Of a stretch of DNA of 35,821 nucleotides, positions 22,121 through 29,595 are shown in pieces (position 1 is the stretch's first letter; each line of letters opens with the position of its first letter). Under the pieces are notes generated by a model. That model had not been told where the DNA came from and did not search any database. It was given only the letters and a program-made list of their open reading frames with translations. Both the position numbers and the translations under genes were made by a program. Origin of the DNA: a virus; the IMG/VR virus record IMGVR_UViG_3300021420_000089, positions 1-35,821 of that record. One strand, written 5' to 3'.

Positions 22121-23230
22121 ATGGCCGGGGAACGCATGACCCGGATAGTGGCGGTCCTCGCCGCTTTCCTCACGGCCATCGGCATGGCCTTGATCGCGCC
22201 GAGCAAGTCTCAACAGTTTGGCTTCACTGGTGCTAATGTCATTTTCCAGGCCAACTGGCAATTGCCGATCATATCTGCAAGCGGCAATCAGATCATCGTT
22301 CCGACCTACGGCGGCGGCCCCTTTCCGTTGGGTGCGCAGGGAAACAACGGCTACCTCTACGTCTCATTCGACATAAATCACTGGGCGCAGATTACGGCCG
22401 CAGGCAAGCGTCAATGGACATATGGATGCAACTCCTCCGATGGGTCGATCATTTACATCGGCGACCAGCCAGGATTCATCTACAAGATAACGAATCTTAC
22501 AAGCACGGGCAGTGCAACCGTAGCAGCGTTGTCCGCTTTTGGAAGTGCAAATTGGCAGCAAGTCTCATGCTCAAGCGATGGCTCGACTATCGTCGCGTGC
22601 GTAGGATCGCAAGGCAACGGAGACGTCTGGACTTCGAGGGACGGAGGCGCAACTGCAGTTGATCAGACGAGCGCTCTGACGCGCAACTACCTCAACTGCA
22701 CTATTTCTGGGGACGGCACGAAGATTGCCACGTCCAATTGGCTTGGGCAGGGAGCGAACGGCGACGGCGGCATTTACGTTTCAACAAACTGGCAGAGCGG
22801 AAGCCCGACCTGGGCCGCCAATCTTTTCGCCGCAAACGGTTCGACATTCGCGCAGGGACTGAAATACTCACGCGATGGTTCGACGCTCTATGCGGCGTTC
22901 AACGCCAACGGCTCGACCTCGATCATTTACAAGACCGCAACAGACGGCGGGGCATGGGCATCTGCCACTCCCGCTGGGGTGCACGGCTGGTACTGGATAG
23001 ACACCAGCGCCAACGGGCAGAGCGTCGTTGCTTCGACTCTCACGAACGTTTACCTGTCTGCCAACGCGGGTGGCGCATATACAAACCAGGTCATGCCTGG
23101 ACCATCAAATCATCAGAACGGATTTCAGACTATTTCCGACAATGGACAAATCATCGTCAATGCTGTTTATTACGGCTTCGTCAACGTATCGACCAACGGC
23201 ACCTGGCGCGTGACGAGCGCCACGCCATGA
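22121..23230 (+). CDS. Secreted seven-repeat beta-propeller-like protein
   Basis: Codes for 369 residues from ATG 22121; ATG 22136 (preceded by GGGGA) is an alternative and both keep the signal. The Sec signal is IVAVLAAFLTAIGMALIA. The mature protein shows seven short units with the pattern S-x-[D/N]-G-s-x-I-x-[V/A], starting near residues 50, 103, 149, 193, 247, 294 and 336, about 45-54 apart. Several are followed by an Asp/Trp turn (TSRDGG, TATDGGAW), as in sialidase (BNR) or Ycf48-like propellers. No catalytic arginine triad typical of sialidases is obvious, so binding rather than cleavage of glycans or peptides is more likely. It follows the S74 fibre and precedes another signal-peptide gene. 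Confidence 0.7.
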   Translation: MAGERMTRIVAVLAAFLTAIGMALIAPSKSQQFGFTGANVIFQANWQLPIISASGNQIIVPTYGGGPFPLGAQGNNGYLYVSFDINHWAQITAAGKRQWTYGCNSSDGSIIYIGDQPGFIYKITNLTSTGSATVAALSAFGSANWQQVSCSSDGSTIVACVGSQGNGDVWTSRDGGATAVDQTSALTRNYLNCTISGDGTKIATSNWLGQGANGDGGIYVSTNWQSGSPTWAANLFAANGSTFAQGLKYSRDGSTLYAAFNANGSTSIIYKTATDGGAWASATPAGVHGWYWIDTSANGQSVVASTLTNVYLSANAGGAYTNQVMPGPSNHQNGFQTISDNGQIIVNAVYYGFVNVSTNGTWRVTSATP

Positions 23231-23243
23231 AAGAGGAGATGAC

Positions 23244-23681
23244 ATGAACACGTTGCGTTGGTGTTTTGGAGCGATCCTTTTCTTTGCAACAATGGTCACC
23301 GCGTCGGCTGACGAGCCGAGGAAGATCAATTTTCTCACTGCCATCGTAGATCAGGACGGCAAGACGATCACGGAATGCGTGAAGCTATCCGAGGATACGA
23401 GCAAGTGCGCAGAGACGCAGGACTTGACGCTCGGTCGATTGGCGGTCGCCGCGCTGACGCGGCAGTACCCCGCTGATCCGACCCAATTGTCAGGCGAGGA
23501 TCAGGTCAGGCGAGCGCTCCTGGCTCAAACGATCTACAAGAATGGCGAGGCTGTTCTCGATACCAAGGACATCGACTTGCTCTGCACCTCGATCGCAAAG
23601 CTGGTCCCAAGGGTCGGCTATTCGGCGTCGGTGACGCTGCAGGCGTGGCAGCTCCTCGACCCGGTGCGCGTCAAGAAATAG
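23244..23681 (+). CDS. Secreted phage protein with LGRLAVxAL unit
   Basis: Codes for 145 residues from ATG 23244 after GAGGAG. A Sec signal (TLRWCFGAILFFATMVTASA) ends in an ASA cleavage site. The mature domain contains TLGRLAVAALTRQYP, then a charged LSGEDQVRRALLAQTIYKNG helix and DIDLLCTSIAKLVPRVG, an arrangement found in a small phage family usually without a signal peptide. Two Cys pairs in the region (TECVKL, SKCAET) could form a disulfide after export. Function unknown. Confidence 0.65.
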   Translation: MNTLRWCFGAILFFATMVTASADEPRKINFLTAIVDQDGKTITECVKLSEDTSKCAETQDLTLGRLAVAALTRQYPADPTQLSGEDQVRRALLAQTIYKNGEAVLDTKDIDLLCTSIAKLVPRVGYSASVTLQAWQLLDPVRVKK

Positions 23682-23691
23682 GATCAAACAA

Positions 23692-24087
23692 ATGTTGCTC
23701 GGCCACGATGGCATAGGGTCGGACGCTCTTGGCGGGCTGATGACTACGGCTGTCGCGGCCGTCTCCAATGTTTTCTACTCCAAGACCAAGGTGCCGTGTT
23801 CTCCTAAGCGCGGATCAACAATCGAGTGGCAGACGATTTTCTATGACGCCTACGGCAACATTGTCCAGCCGAATGGCGCGACGCTCTCGATTGCATACCC
23901 AAACGGCACCATCGAGATTGCAATGTCGCCCGGCCCATCTCCGATTTGGGTAGCGCAGTGGGATTCTCGGGGGGCCACGCCAGGGCAGGTTGCGTGGAGC
24001 ATCCACTCGAACTCACCTGTTCCGTCGTCCGTGGAGGACGGCGCGTTCGTGCTCTCGGCTAACGCAGCCAATCTGACGACATTCTGA
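23692..24087 (+). CDS. Small beta-rich appendage protein
   Basis: Codes for 131 residues from ATG 23692 (AGGA upstream); ATG 23740 is an alternative. The sequence is a beta-sandwich type with no signal or membrane part: IEWQTIFYDAYGNIV, then a hairpin (GATLSIAYPNGTIEIAM), WVAQWDSRG and QVAWSIHSNS, ending in NAANLTTF. It looks like a small Ig-like or carbohydrate-binding-like fold, common in tail appendages. Its stop overlaps the next ATG (TGATG), which fits co-assembly with the beta-helix protein that follows. Confidence 0.55.
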   Translation: MLLGHDGIGSDALGGLMTTAVAAVSNVFYSKTKVPCSPKRGSTIEWQTIFYDAYGNIVQPNGATLSIAYPNGTIEIAMSPGPSPIWVAQWDSRGATPGQVAWSIHSNSPVPSSVEDGAFVLSANAANLTTF

Positions 24088-25556
24088 TGCAGATGTTGGT
24101 CAACGAGTGCGCCTTTCGATCGGTCTCGGGCGGACTTGGCGACTTTGTTGTGGCATCGGCGCGCACCGGCTTCTTTATGCCCGCCCAACTCACGACGCCC
24201 GCGATCACGGACGGCGGGCTTTATCACTATCGCGCCGAGAGCGACGATCAGAGCCAGCACGAGAGCGGGGTGGGCACCTATAGCGCTGGGAGCACGACGC
24301 TCGCACGCACCGGCATCTACCAATCGTCGAACGGCGGTGCCAAGGTCAACTTCTCCGCTGCTCCGACCGTCCGGCTGATGGCACTGGCGCAGGACTTCCC
24401 GGTCTCGTTCCGCCCCATCCTGACCTCCACCGCGACCCGCTTCGTGCGGGCAGGCGGGAACGACAGCAACGACGGACTCACCAGCGGCACGGCCTGGGCC
24501 ACGCTGCAGCACGCGATGGACCTCATCTCGATGCTGGACACGGCGGGGTTCTTGACCAAAGTCGACATAGGGCCGGGGCTGTTCGCCGGCGTCGGGCTCA
24601 AAAGCACCGTTGGCGGCGGGATCATCTACTGGGTCGGTGCCGGCGTGGCTGCGACCACGATCGCCGATGGCCCCAACGACGGCATCTTCAACCAGGGTGA
24701 AGCCTTCGGTTGCCATGTTGGGCTGCAGTCGCCGATCTACGTCGATCAACTGACGATGACCTCCGCGTCGTCTATCGCCATCGGGCTGCAGGCCCCGTGC
24801 CAGTTTTTCACGGGCAACCCGGCGGGTGGCGGGGATATCGGCTACATCGGCACCGGCAACATCCTCGTTGACATGGAAACTGCGGGGGCCATCTTTAATG
24901 ATTTTGCCAATACCGTAGAGATCAGTGGGACGTTCTCGAATTTCCTGATCAACTTCGGAGCGAACGTCACCACTGGCTTCGGGACCGCCTACACGATCAA
25001 CGGCAACCCGACCATCTTATCATTCTTCACGGTCGGCGGCGGCGGGGTAAGCAACCACAACATCAGCGTGAGCGGAACGGTCAACGGGCCGGCATTCTCG
25101 GTTGCGCCCGGCGGCTCTCTGACGGCGGGAGGATTCCCTGGCTCAGCGGGAACGGTCCAGCCCGGCGGGCGGTTCTTCAACTTCTCCACGGGCGTGGAGT
25201 ACGGGGTGGACAGCTTCCGGCAGGTTCCGGCAACCGCCATTGTCCTGGCCAATGGGCTCAACTCGAACATCGCGCTGCCGGCCACGGGGCGGTGCCGGAT
25301 TACGGGGCCGACCGGCGCATTCAGCCTTGGCGGGTTCGCGGTGCCGACCGACGCAGAGCCTGACGGAACGGAGCTGAAGGTGTATAACGCCAGCGGTCAG
25401 CAGATGACGATCGTGAACGACGATGCTAGCTCGACGGCGGGGAACCGGATCTTTACGCTTACCGGCGCGAACGTCGTGCTGCGGGCCGGCAACTCGTTCG
25501 CGACCTTCAGCTACGACGCGACAAGTGCCGGATGGGTTCTAGAGAGCACGAACTGA
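24087..25556 (+). CDS. Tail spike-like protein: shared N-terminal module plus beta-helix-like body
   Basis: Codes for 489 residues from ATG 24087 (TGATG overlap). Residues about 60-105 share the module of the product at 18404 (YSAGSTTLARTGIYQSSNGG). A second shared unit comes next: VRAGGNDSNDGLTSGTAWATL near residue 118, matched in the product at 33894. It marks the start of a right-handed beta-helix as in DUF1565-type spikes. The middle is Gly/Asn/Thr-rich helix sequence. The C-terminus (LKVYNASGQQMTIVNDD, then FATFSYDATSAGWVLES) is a common cap of phage tail spikes. No catalytic residues can be named. The likely role is receptor binding. Confidence 0.75.
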   Translation: MQMLVNECAFRSVSGGLGDFVVASARTGFFMPAQLTTPAITDGGLYHYRAESDDQSQHESGVGTYSAGSTTLARTGIYQSSNGGAKVNFSAAPTVRLMALAQDFPVSFRPILTSTATRFVRAGGNDSNDGLTSGTAWATLQHAMDLISMLDTAGFLTKVDIGPGLFAGVGLKSTVGGGIIYWVGAGVAATTIADGPNDGIFNQGEAFGCHVGLQSPIYVDQLTMTSASSIAIGLQAPCQFFTGNPAGGGDIGYIGTGNILVDMETAGAIFNDFANTVEISGTFSNFLINFGANVTTGFGTAYTINGNPTILSFFTVGGGGVSNHNISVSGTVNGPAFSVAPGGSLTAGGFPGSAGTVQPGGRFFNFSTGVEYGVDSFRQVPATAIVLANGLNSNIALPATGRCRITGPTGAFSLGGFAVPTDAEPDGTELKVYNASGQQMTIVNDDASSTAGNRIFTLTGANVVLRAGNSFATFSYDATSAGWVLESTN

Positions 25557-25589
25557 AAATGACGCCCAAGGTGCTGGGATGATGGAAAT

Positions 25590-26141
25590 ATGCTCGGCTT
25601 CGGCTGCCTCGGTGAGTTCGCGCTCGGCGAATACGAGGCCACGTTTACCCCACCACCACCACCGCCGCCGCCCCCACCGCCCACGGCGATCGGCTCGGTC
25701 CAAGAGGGCTACATTGCGCTCCTATCGCTACAGAATAATATGATTGCGTTGCTGCCGCCGCAGAATATGATCGCGCTGATCAGGAGCGACACCGTGTCCA
25801 GGGCCAATGATCTCACGCCGGCAATAGATGCGGTCACGGAAGTTAAAACCGCCGCATTCGATTTTGGCGCGGTGCTTAATCCTGGCGTGTCGATCACAAG
25901 TGTGCTTCAGATGACGTGCTCCGTGCTGGAGGGCAACCAGGATTCGACACCCGCCGCGCGTCTTATCGGTGCCTTTGCGATCGGACAATCCCCATATAGC
26001 GATGCACCGGCACAAGCTGTCTATCAAAAAGTCGGGCAGATGGTGGATGGCACGGTCTATCGGCTATTGTGTCAGGTCCAGACATCGGATGGACAGCAGC
26101 CGCAAGCCTGGACGCACATCACATGCAAGGCACCTAACTGA
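25590..26141 (+). CDS. Tail-associated protein with eleven-proline linker
   Basis: Codes for 183 residues from ATG 25590. The N-terminal GFGCLGEFALGEY is a common anchor in phage appendage genes (GFGxLGEFALGE). A run of 11 prolines at 21-31 forms a stiff spacer. A near-duplication follows: NNMIALLPPQNMIALI. The rest is beta-rich (AVTEVKTAAFDFGAVLN, SITSVLQMTCSVLEGNQD, YRLLCQVQTSDGQQ), as in phage adhesin domains. The 33 bases upstream contain nothing else. Confidence 0.6.
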   Translation: MLGFGCLGEFALGEYEATFTPPPPPPPPPPPTAIGSVQEGYIALLSLQNNMIALLPPQNMIALIRSDTVSRANDLTPAIDAVTEVKTAAFDFGAVLNPGVSITSVLQMTCSVLEGNQDSTPAARLIGAFAIGQSPYSDAPAQAVYQKVGQMVDGTVYRLLCQVQTSDGQQPQAWTHITCKAPN

Positions 26142-26737
26142 TGCCGAACTCGTCCACGGGCGGCGCTCTTCTCCCGGCCCAGACTCCAGCTCCCCTGGAC
26201 GGAAAAGACTTGCTTGTGTTTCTCAACAATTTCTATGTCGGGATCACGGGAATGCAGGGGCTATACGTACGAGCCGCCTACCAGAGCGAGCCTCCTGATC
26301 TTCCTGATGCCGGCACCGCCTTCATGGCGTTTTTCATCAAGGACCGGAAGGCGGACAAGTTTCCATTCGTGGCTTGGTATCCGCAGGCGAGCGAGTACGT
26401 CTTGTGGCGGCATGAGCTGCTGAGCATTCTTTGCAGCTTCTATGACTTGGGCATCACGGGCCAAGCGTATGCGCTCGCGGAGCTGCTGCGGGATGGGTTG
26501 GCGATCCCGCAAAACCTGGAAACGCTCTTCCTCAACAATATGGGACTGATTTCGGTTGAAGATGTGCTATCGGTTCCGGTACTGTTGAAGCAGCGATGGG
26601 TGAATCGAGTCGATCTCCAGATGACCATCTCTCGGCAAATTATTCGCACGTACCCTGTTCTCAGCGTCCAGTCCTTCAACGGGATTCTCGTGCAGGACAA
26701 CGGCTTGCCCAATCGCGCTCTCAGCGCTCACCAGTGA
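26141..26737 (+). CDS. Neck / tail terminator protein (LIC_12616, gp12-like)
   Basis: Codes for 198 residues from ATG 26141 (TGATG overlap). It resembles the neck terminator family that caps the tail: DLLVFLNNFYVGITGMQGLYVR near the N-terminus, EYVLWRHELLSILCSFYDL (about 86-105), LAELLRDGLAIPQN, and a beta end VDLQMTISRQIIRTYPVLSV. The position directly before sheath and tube genes also suits a tail terminator. Unlike most phages, a long appendage island separates it from the other head-tail completion genes. Confidence 0.75.
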   Translation: MPNSSTGGALLPAQTPAPLDGKDLLVFLNNFYVGITGMQGLYVRAAYQSEPPDLPDAGTAFMAFFIKDRKADKFPFVAWYPQASEYVLWRHELLSILCSFYDLGITGQAYALAELLRDGLAIPQNLETLFLNNMGLISVEDVLSVPVLLKQRWVNRVDLQMTISRQIIRTYPVLSVQSFNGILVQDNGLPNRALSAHQ

Positions 26738-26743
26738 GGCACC

Positions 26744-27010
26744 ATGTCGGAAGACGCTCCCAAGCCCGTTACGCAAGATGAGCTGGACGCGCTCTACAAG
26801 CGACATTCGGATGAGATCAACGCGATGGTCTCGGAGTTCGGGGCCTCGCACGCGGCACTGGTGAATGTGCCGGATGATCAACGCAAGCCGGCTGAAGAGG
26901 CTAAGCTGAAAAGAGATTTCAACAAGAAACTTCTGGAAGCTGTGGCCCGGCATGTGAACGTCCAGAACGACCATTCCCGCCGCCTTGTGTCGGAGCCTGA
27001 TCCCAAATGA
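26744..27010 (+). CDS. Small helical hypothetical protein
   Basis: Codes for 88 residues from ATG 26744, six bases after the neck terminator. It is mostly helical and charged (QDELDALYKRHSDEINAM, then KPAEEAKLKRDFNKKLLEA), with no cysteine, signal or membrane segment. The stop overlaps the ATG of the sheath gene (ATGA), so it is coupled to sheath translation. A small chaperone or assembly factor for the sheath is possible but not shown. Confidence 0.55.
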   Translation: MSEDAPKPVTQDELDALYKRHSDEINAMVSEFGASHAALVNVPDDQRKPAEEAKLKRDFNKKLLEAVARHVNVQNDHSRRLVSEPDPK

Positions 27011-28521
27011 CGCTTCCCGTCTCAAAGCTGATTTCGGTTGCGGCGACGCTTACGGCAGCGGCTGCGCAGGGGATCAACTTCGGCAACTTCATGATCTTCG
27101 GTGACTCGAACGTCATCGACGTGTCGCTGCGCTCGCGGCTCTACAGCTCGCTGGCGGCGATTGCCACGGACTTCGGAACCAGCGCGGCCGAGTATCTGGC
27201 GGCCAAGGACTTCTTCGCGCAGACGCCGCAACCACCAACGGTGGCGATTGCCAGGTGGGCAAAGACGGCGACGGCCGGGTTGAACATTGGTGGCGCGCTT
27301 ACGGCCACGCAGCAGGGCTTGGGCAATTGGACGACGATCACCAATGGCGGCTTTCACGTCGCGGTGGATGGCGGTGCATCGACCAATATCACGGGGCTTA
27401 ATTTCTCGGCGCAGACGACGCTTGCGGGCGTGGCGAGTGTGATCCAGACCGGCTTGCAGGCGATCGGCGGGGCGTTCGCGAGTGTGACGTGCACCTGGAA
27501 TGCGACCTACGGGTATTTTCAGATCGTGTCAGGCACCACGGGAGCAACGTCTGCTGTGACTGCGCTGACCGCTCCAACGGCCGGCACGGACATCTCCGGG
27601 CAGTTGATGATGACGGCGGCGACGCTCCAGCGGCTCGTGGCCGGCATCGCGGCAGAGAGCGCGCTCACGGCGGTCACCATCCTCGACGGTATGACCACGC
27701 CGTTCTATGGGTTCTCGTTTGCCGCCGGCACCAACAACACTGACATCTCTACATCGGACTATCTGGCAATCGCCGCCTACACGGAAGCGGATACGGTCCC
27801 CCACCTCTTCGGGATCACCGTGTTCAACGTAGCGGCGGCGCTGTTGGCCGGAGACAGCACCTCGGTCGGAGCGCAGCTCAAGGCGCTCGGTTACAACCGC
27901 ACAGGCTATATCTGGAACGGCACGGACCCTTATGCCGTCTGCTCTTTGCTGGCCAAGCTGATCACGGTGAACTATCTCGCGAGCGGTTCGACGATCACGC
28001 TGGCGTGGAAGCAGCTCCCCGGCGTGGCGGCGGACAATCTCACGACCTCCCAGGCGGCGGCGCTTGATGCGAACAACTACAGCTATTATGCGCAAGTCGC
28101 GAACGGCACCTCGATCGTCTACAACGGGACCGTCGCAAGCGGCCATTATTGGGATGAGATCATCAACACCGACTGGCTTGCGAACTACATTCAGACAAAC
28201 GTCTACAACGTTCTCTTCACCACCACGACGAAGATCCCGCAGACGGACGCCGGGATGCACCAGATAGGCACGGCGATCGAGGGATCGTGCTCGCAGGCGG
28301 TCAGCAACGGCTTCCTGGCACCAGGTGTGTGGACTGGACCGGGCTTTGGACAGATTTCGACCGGCACGTATCTTTCCAAAGGATTCTACCTGTATCAACC
28401 ACCAATCGCCAATCAGTCTCAAGCGGCGCGAGCAGCGCGGCAGTCAGTGCCATTCCAGATCGCTGCCAAGGAAGCCGGCGCAGTCCATAGCGTCTCGATT
28501 TCCTTGACAGTGAACCAGTAG
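27007..28521 (+). CDS. Tail sheath protein, DUF3383 family
   Basis: Codes for 504 residues from ATG 27007 (ATGA overlap). DUF3383 features: an N-terminal VSKLISVAATLTAAAAQG strand region, a LRSRLYSSLAAIATDFGTS segment (about 42-60), YLAAKDFFAQTPQPPTVAIAR (about 63-83), and a C-terminal half with ITLAWKQLPGV and DWLANYIQTNVYNVLF. DUF3383 proteins are the contractile sheaths of several myophages (Pam3 type). Length is normal. The next gene is the tube, as expected for a contractile tail. Confidence 0.9.
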   Translation: MTLPVSKLISVAATLTAAAAQGINFGNFMIFGDSNVIDVSLRSRLYSSLAAIATDFGTSAAEYLAAKDFFAQTPQPPTVAIARWAKTATAGLNIGGALTATQQGLGNWTTITNGGFHVAVDGGASTNITGLNFSAQTTLAGVASVIQTGLQAIGGAFASVTCTWNATYGYFQIVSGTTGATSAVTALTAPTAGTDISGQLMMTAATLQRLVAGIAAESALTAVTILDGMTTPFYGFSFAAGTNNTDISTSDYLAIAAYTEADTVPHLFGITVFNVAAALLAGDSTSVGAQLKALGYNRTGYIWNGTDPYAVCSLLAKLITVNYLASGSTITLAWKQLPGVAADNLTTSQAAALDANNYSYYAQVANGTSIVYNGTVASGHYWDEIINTDWLANYIQTNVYNVLFTTTTKIPQTDAGMHQIGTAIEGSCSQAVSNGFLAPGVWTGPGFGQISTGTYLSKGFYLYQPPIANQSQAARAARQSVPFQIAAKEAGAVHSVSISLTVNQ

Positions 28522-28531
28522 GAGAAAAACA

Positions 28532-29005
28532 ATGGCCACTTACGCATTCGCCAACGTCTCGGCCACACTTCAGGGGCCGGGGGCCTCAATCTCTCTCGGC
28601 TATGGCGCTGGCGTTGCCAAGGAGGGCCTTACCTCCGAAATGCTGGAGGACAAGGATCTGCTGACGATCGGCGCGGACGGTTCGGCCATGCACTCATTGC
28701 GGTCAAGCAATGCAGCGCGGCTGCTCGTACGTTTGCTCAAGACCTCGCCGGTCAACTCACTGCTGTCTTTCGCCTACAACTTTCAACGGGCTTCAGCATC
28801 CAATTGGGGACAGAACTACCTGGTGGTGAGCGACATTGCGCGCGGCGATAACTGCGCGGGCAGGCAAGTGGCGTTCGCTCGTCAGCCGGTAGTGACCTGG
28901 GCAGAGGACGCCAACTTCAACGAGTGGCAATTCCTGGCCGGGCATTGGATCGAGCTGCTTGGTGCTGGCGTGCCTGACATCAACACGGCGACGCTGCCGA
29001 TCTAA
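28532..29005 (+). CDS. Tail tube protein, DUF3277 family
   Basis: Codes for 157 residues from ATG 28532 behind a GTAGGAGA site. DUF3277 marks: TYAFANVSATLQGPG, an acidic GLTSEMLEDKDLLTIGADGS loop, LLKTSPVNSLLSFAYNFQR (about 68-87), and a C-terminal hydrophobic FLAGHWIELLG. This family forms the inner tube of Pam3/E15-like contractile tails. The gene is between sheath and chaperone, as usual. Confidence 0.9.
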   Translation: MATYAFANVSATLQGPGASISLGYGAGVAKEGLTSEMLEDKDLLTIGADGSAMHSLRSSNAARLLVRLLKTSPVNSLLSFAYNFQRASASNWGQNYLVVSDIARGDNCAGRQVAFARQPVVTWAEDANFNEWQFLAGHWIELLGAGVPDINTATLPI

Positions 29006-29017
29006 TCCAGAGGGTCC

Positions 29018-29434
29018 ATGTTTGAGTTCGAAGTTGCCAAGGTCCACTATCGGGGCCGCAGGCTTGATGCGTTCGAGCAACTGGCCATCGCCACCAAATT
29101 CGGTGTGGTGCTGAGCCGGATGGCGATGTTGAAGAAGGAAGGCAAGCGCAAGGAGCTGTCAGCATTCACGCGGGCGATCACGCTGCTCACGGGCGAGCTG
29201 AACAACGATGATCGTGAGTACGTGTTCAACCGTGCCATGTCTTCCGTCCAGCGGCGTCAGCAGGACGGACAGAGCTACGCTCCGGTGATGGTGAACGGCA
29301 TCGTCGCCTACAACGACATCGACCTTCCGCAAATGATCGAGATCCTTTGGTATGTGCTGGAAGGGAACAAGCTGATCGATTTTTTCGACTTACCCCCCTC
29401 AACTTCGGAGGGGGGAGAAGATCAGACCTCGTGA
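29018..29434 (+). CDS. Tail assembly chaperone, zero-frame product (G-like)
   Basis: Codes for 138 residues from ATG 29018 (AGAGGG upstream). It is a mainly helical protein (RRLDAFEQLAIATKFGVVLSR, FTRAITLLTGELNNDD, LPQMIEILWYVLEGNKLIDFF) located between tube and tape measure, the invariant place of tail assembly chaperones, which bind the tape measure before the tube polymerises. Near its 3' end it carries the T-TTT-TTC slippery site and hairpin described below, so part of the product should be extended in the -1 frame. Classic phage chaperones (lambda G/GT) use the same arrangement. The identification rests on position, size, fold and frameshift. Confidence 0.8.
   Translation: MFEFEVAKVHYRGRRLDAFEQLAIATKFGVVLSRMAMLKKEGKRKELSAFTRAITLLTGELNNDDREYVFNRAMSSVQRRQQDGQSYAPVMVNGIVAYNDIDLPQMIEILWYVLEGNKLIDFFDLPPSTSEGGEDQTS
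29380..29415 (+). promoter_or_regulatory. Programmed -1 ribosomal frameshift signal: slippery heptamer, spacer and hairpin
   Basis: T-TTT-TTC at 29380-29386 is in the zero frame of the chaperone gene (codons GAT TTT TTC), a canonical X-XXY-YYZ site. A six-base spacer (GACTTA) follows. Then comes a perfect hairpin: CCCCCCTC at 29393-29400 pairs with GAGGGGGG at 29408-29415 around a seven-base loop. Slippery site, spacer length and stem all match known -1 frameshift signals, and the -1 frame downstream is open to 29595. Confidence 0.85.
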
Positions 29435-29595
29435 AATTGCCCAATGACGAGGGGTTCCTGATGGCCCCCGTCATGCGCGGCATGTGTCATTACGAAAGCC
29501 TTCTGGACGGTACGCTGACGCTGTGTGATTTTGCTCGCCTCAATAATACGATAGCCTGTTACGATGAGAACGCCCGGCGCATGAGAGATTCGTGA
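29386..29595 (+). CDS. Tail assembly chaperone extension read after -1 frameshift (T-like)
   Basis: After slippage, reading continues in the -1 frame from 29386 to the TGA at 29593-29595 and adds 69 residues to the first 123 of the chaperone, giving a 192-residue fusion. The extension starts with a linker (RLTPLNFGGGRRSD) and ends with a helical part (MCHYESLLDGTLTLCDFARLNN, then ACYDENARRMRDS). As in lambda GT, the extension probably binds the tape measure. It has no convincing start codon with a ribosome site of its own. Its stop overlaps the tape-measure ATG by one base. Confidence 0.8.
   Translation, partial: RLTPLNFGGGRRSDLVKLPNDEGFLMAPVMRGMCHYESLLDGTLTLCDFARLNNTIACYDENARRMRDS

Noticed and set aside
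22121-23230. Sialidase (catalytic) assignment for the propeller
   Set aside because: The repeats look BNR-like, but I cannot see the arginine triad, Tyr/Glu pair or other catalytic residues, so only a binding propeller is proposed.
23850-24749. - strand open frame (299 codons) opposite appendage genes
   Set aside because: Shadow composition and overlap with two coherent + strand genes.
27529-28422. - strand open frame (297 codons) opposite the sheath gene
   Set aside because: Antisense of a well-recognised DUF3383 gene, with the Arg-rich composition of GC-bias shadows.
29391-29400. ACCCCCC in the chaperone gene as the slippery site
   Set aside because: Slippage on CCC CCC to ACC would break pairing in the first position. 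T-TTT-TTC just upstream is canonical and correctly spaced from the stem.
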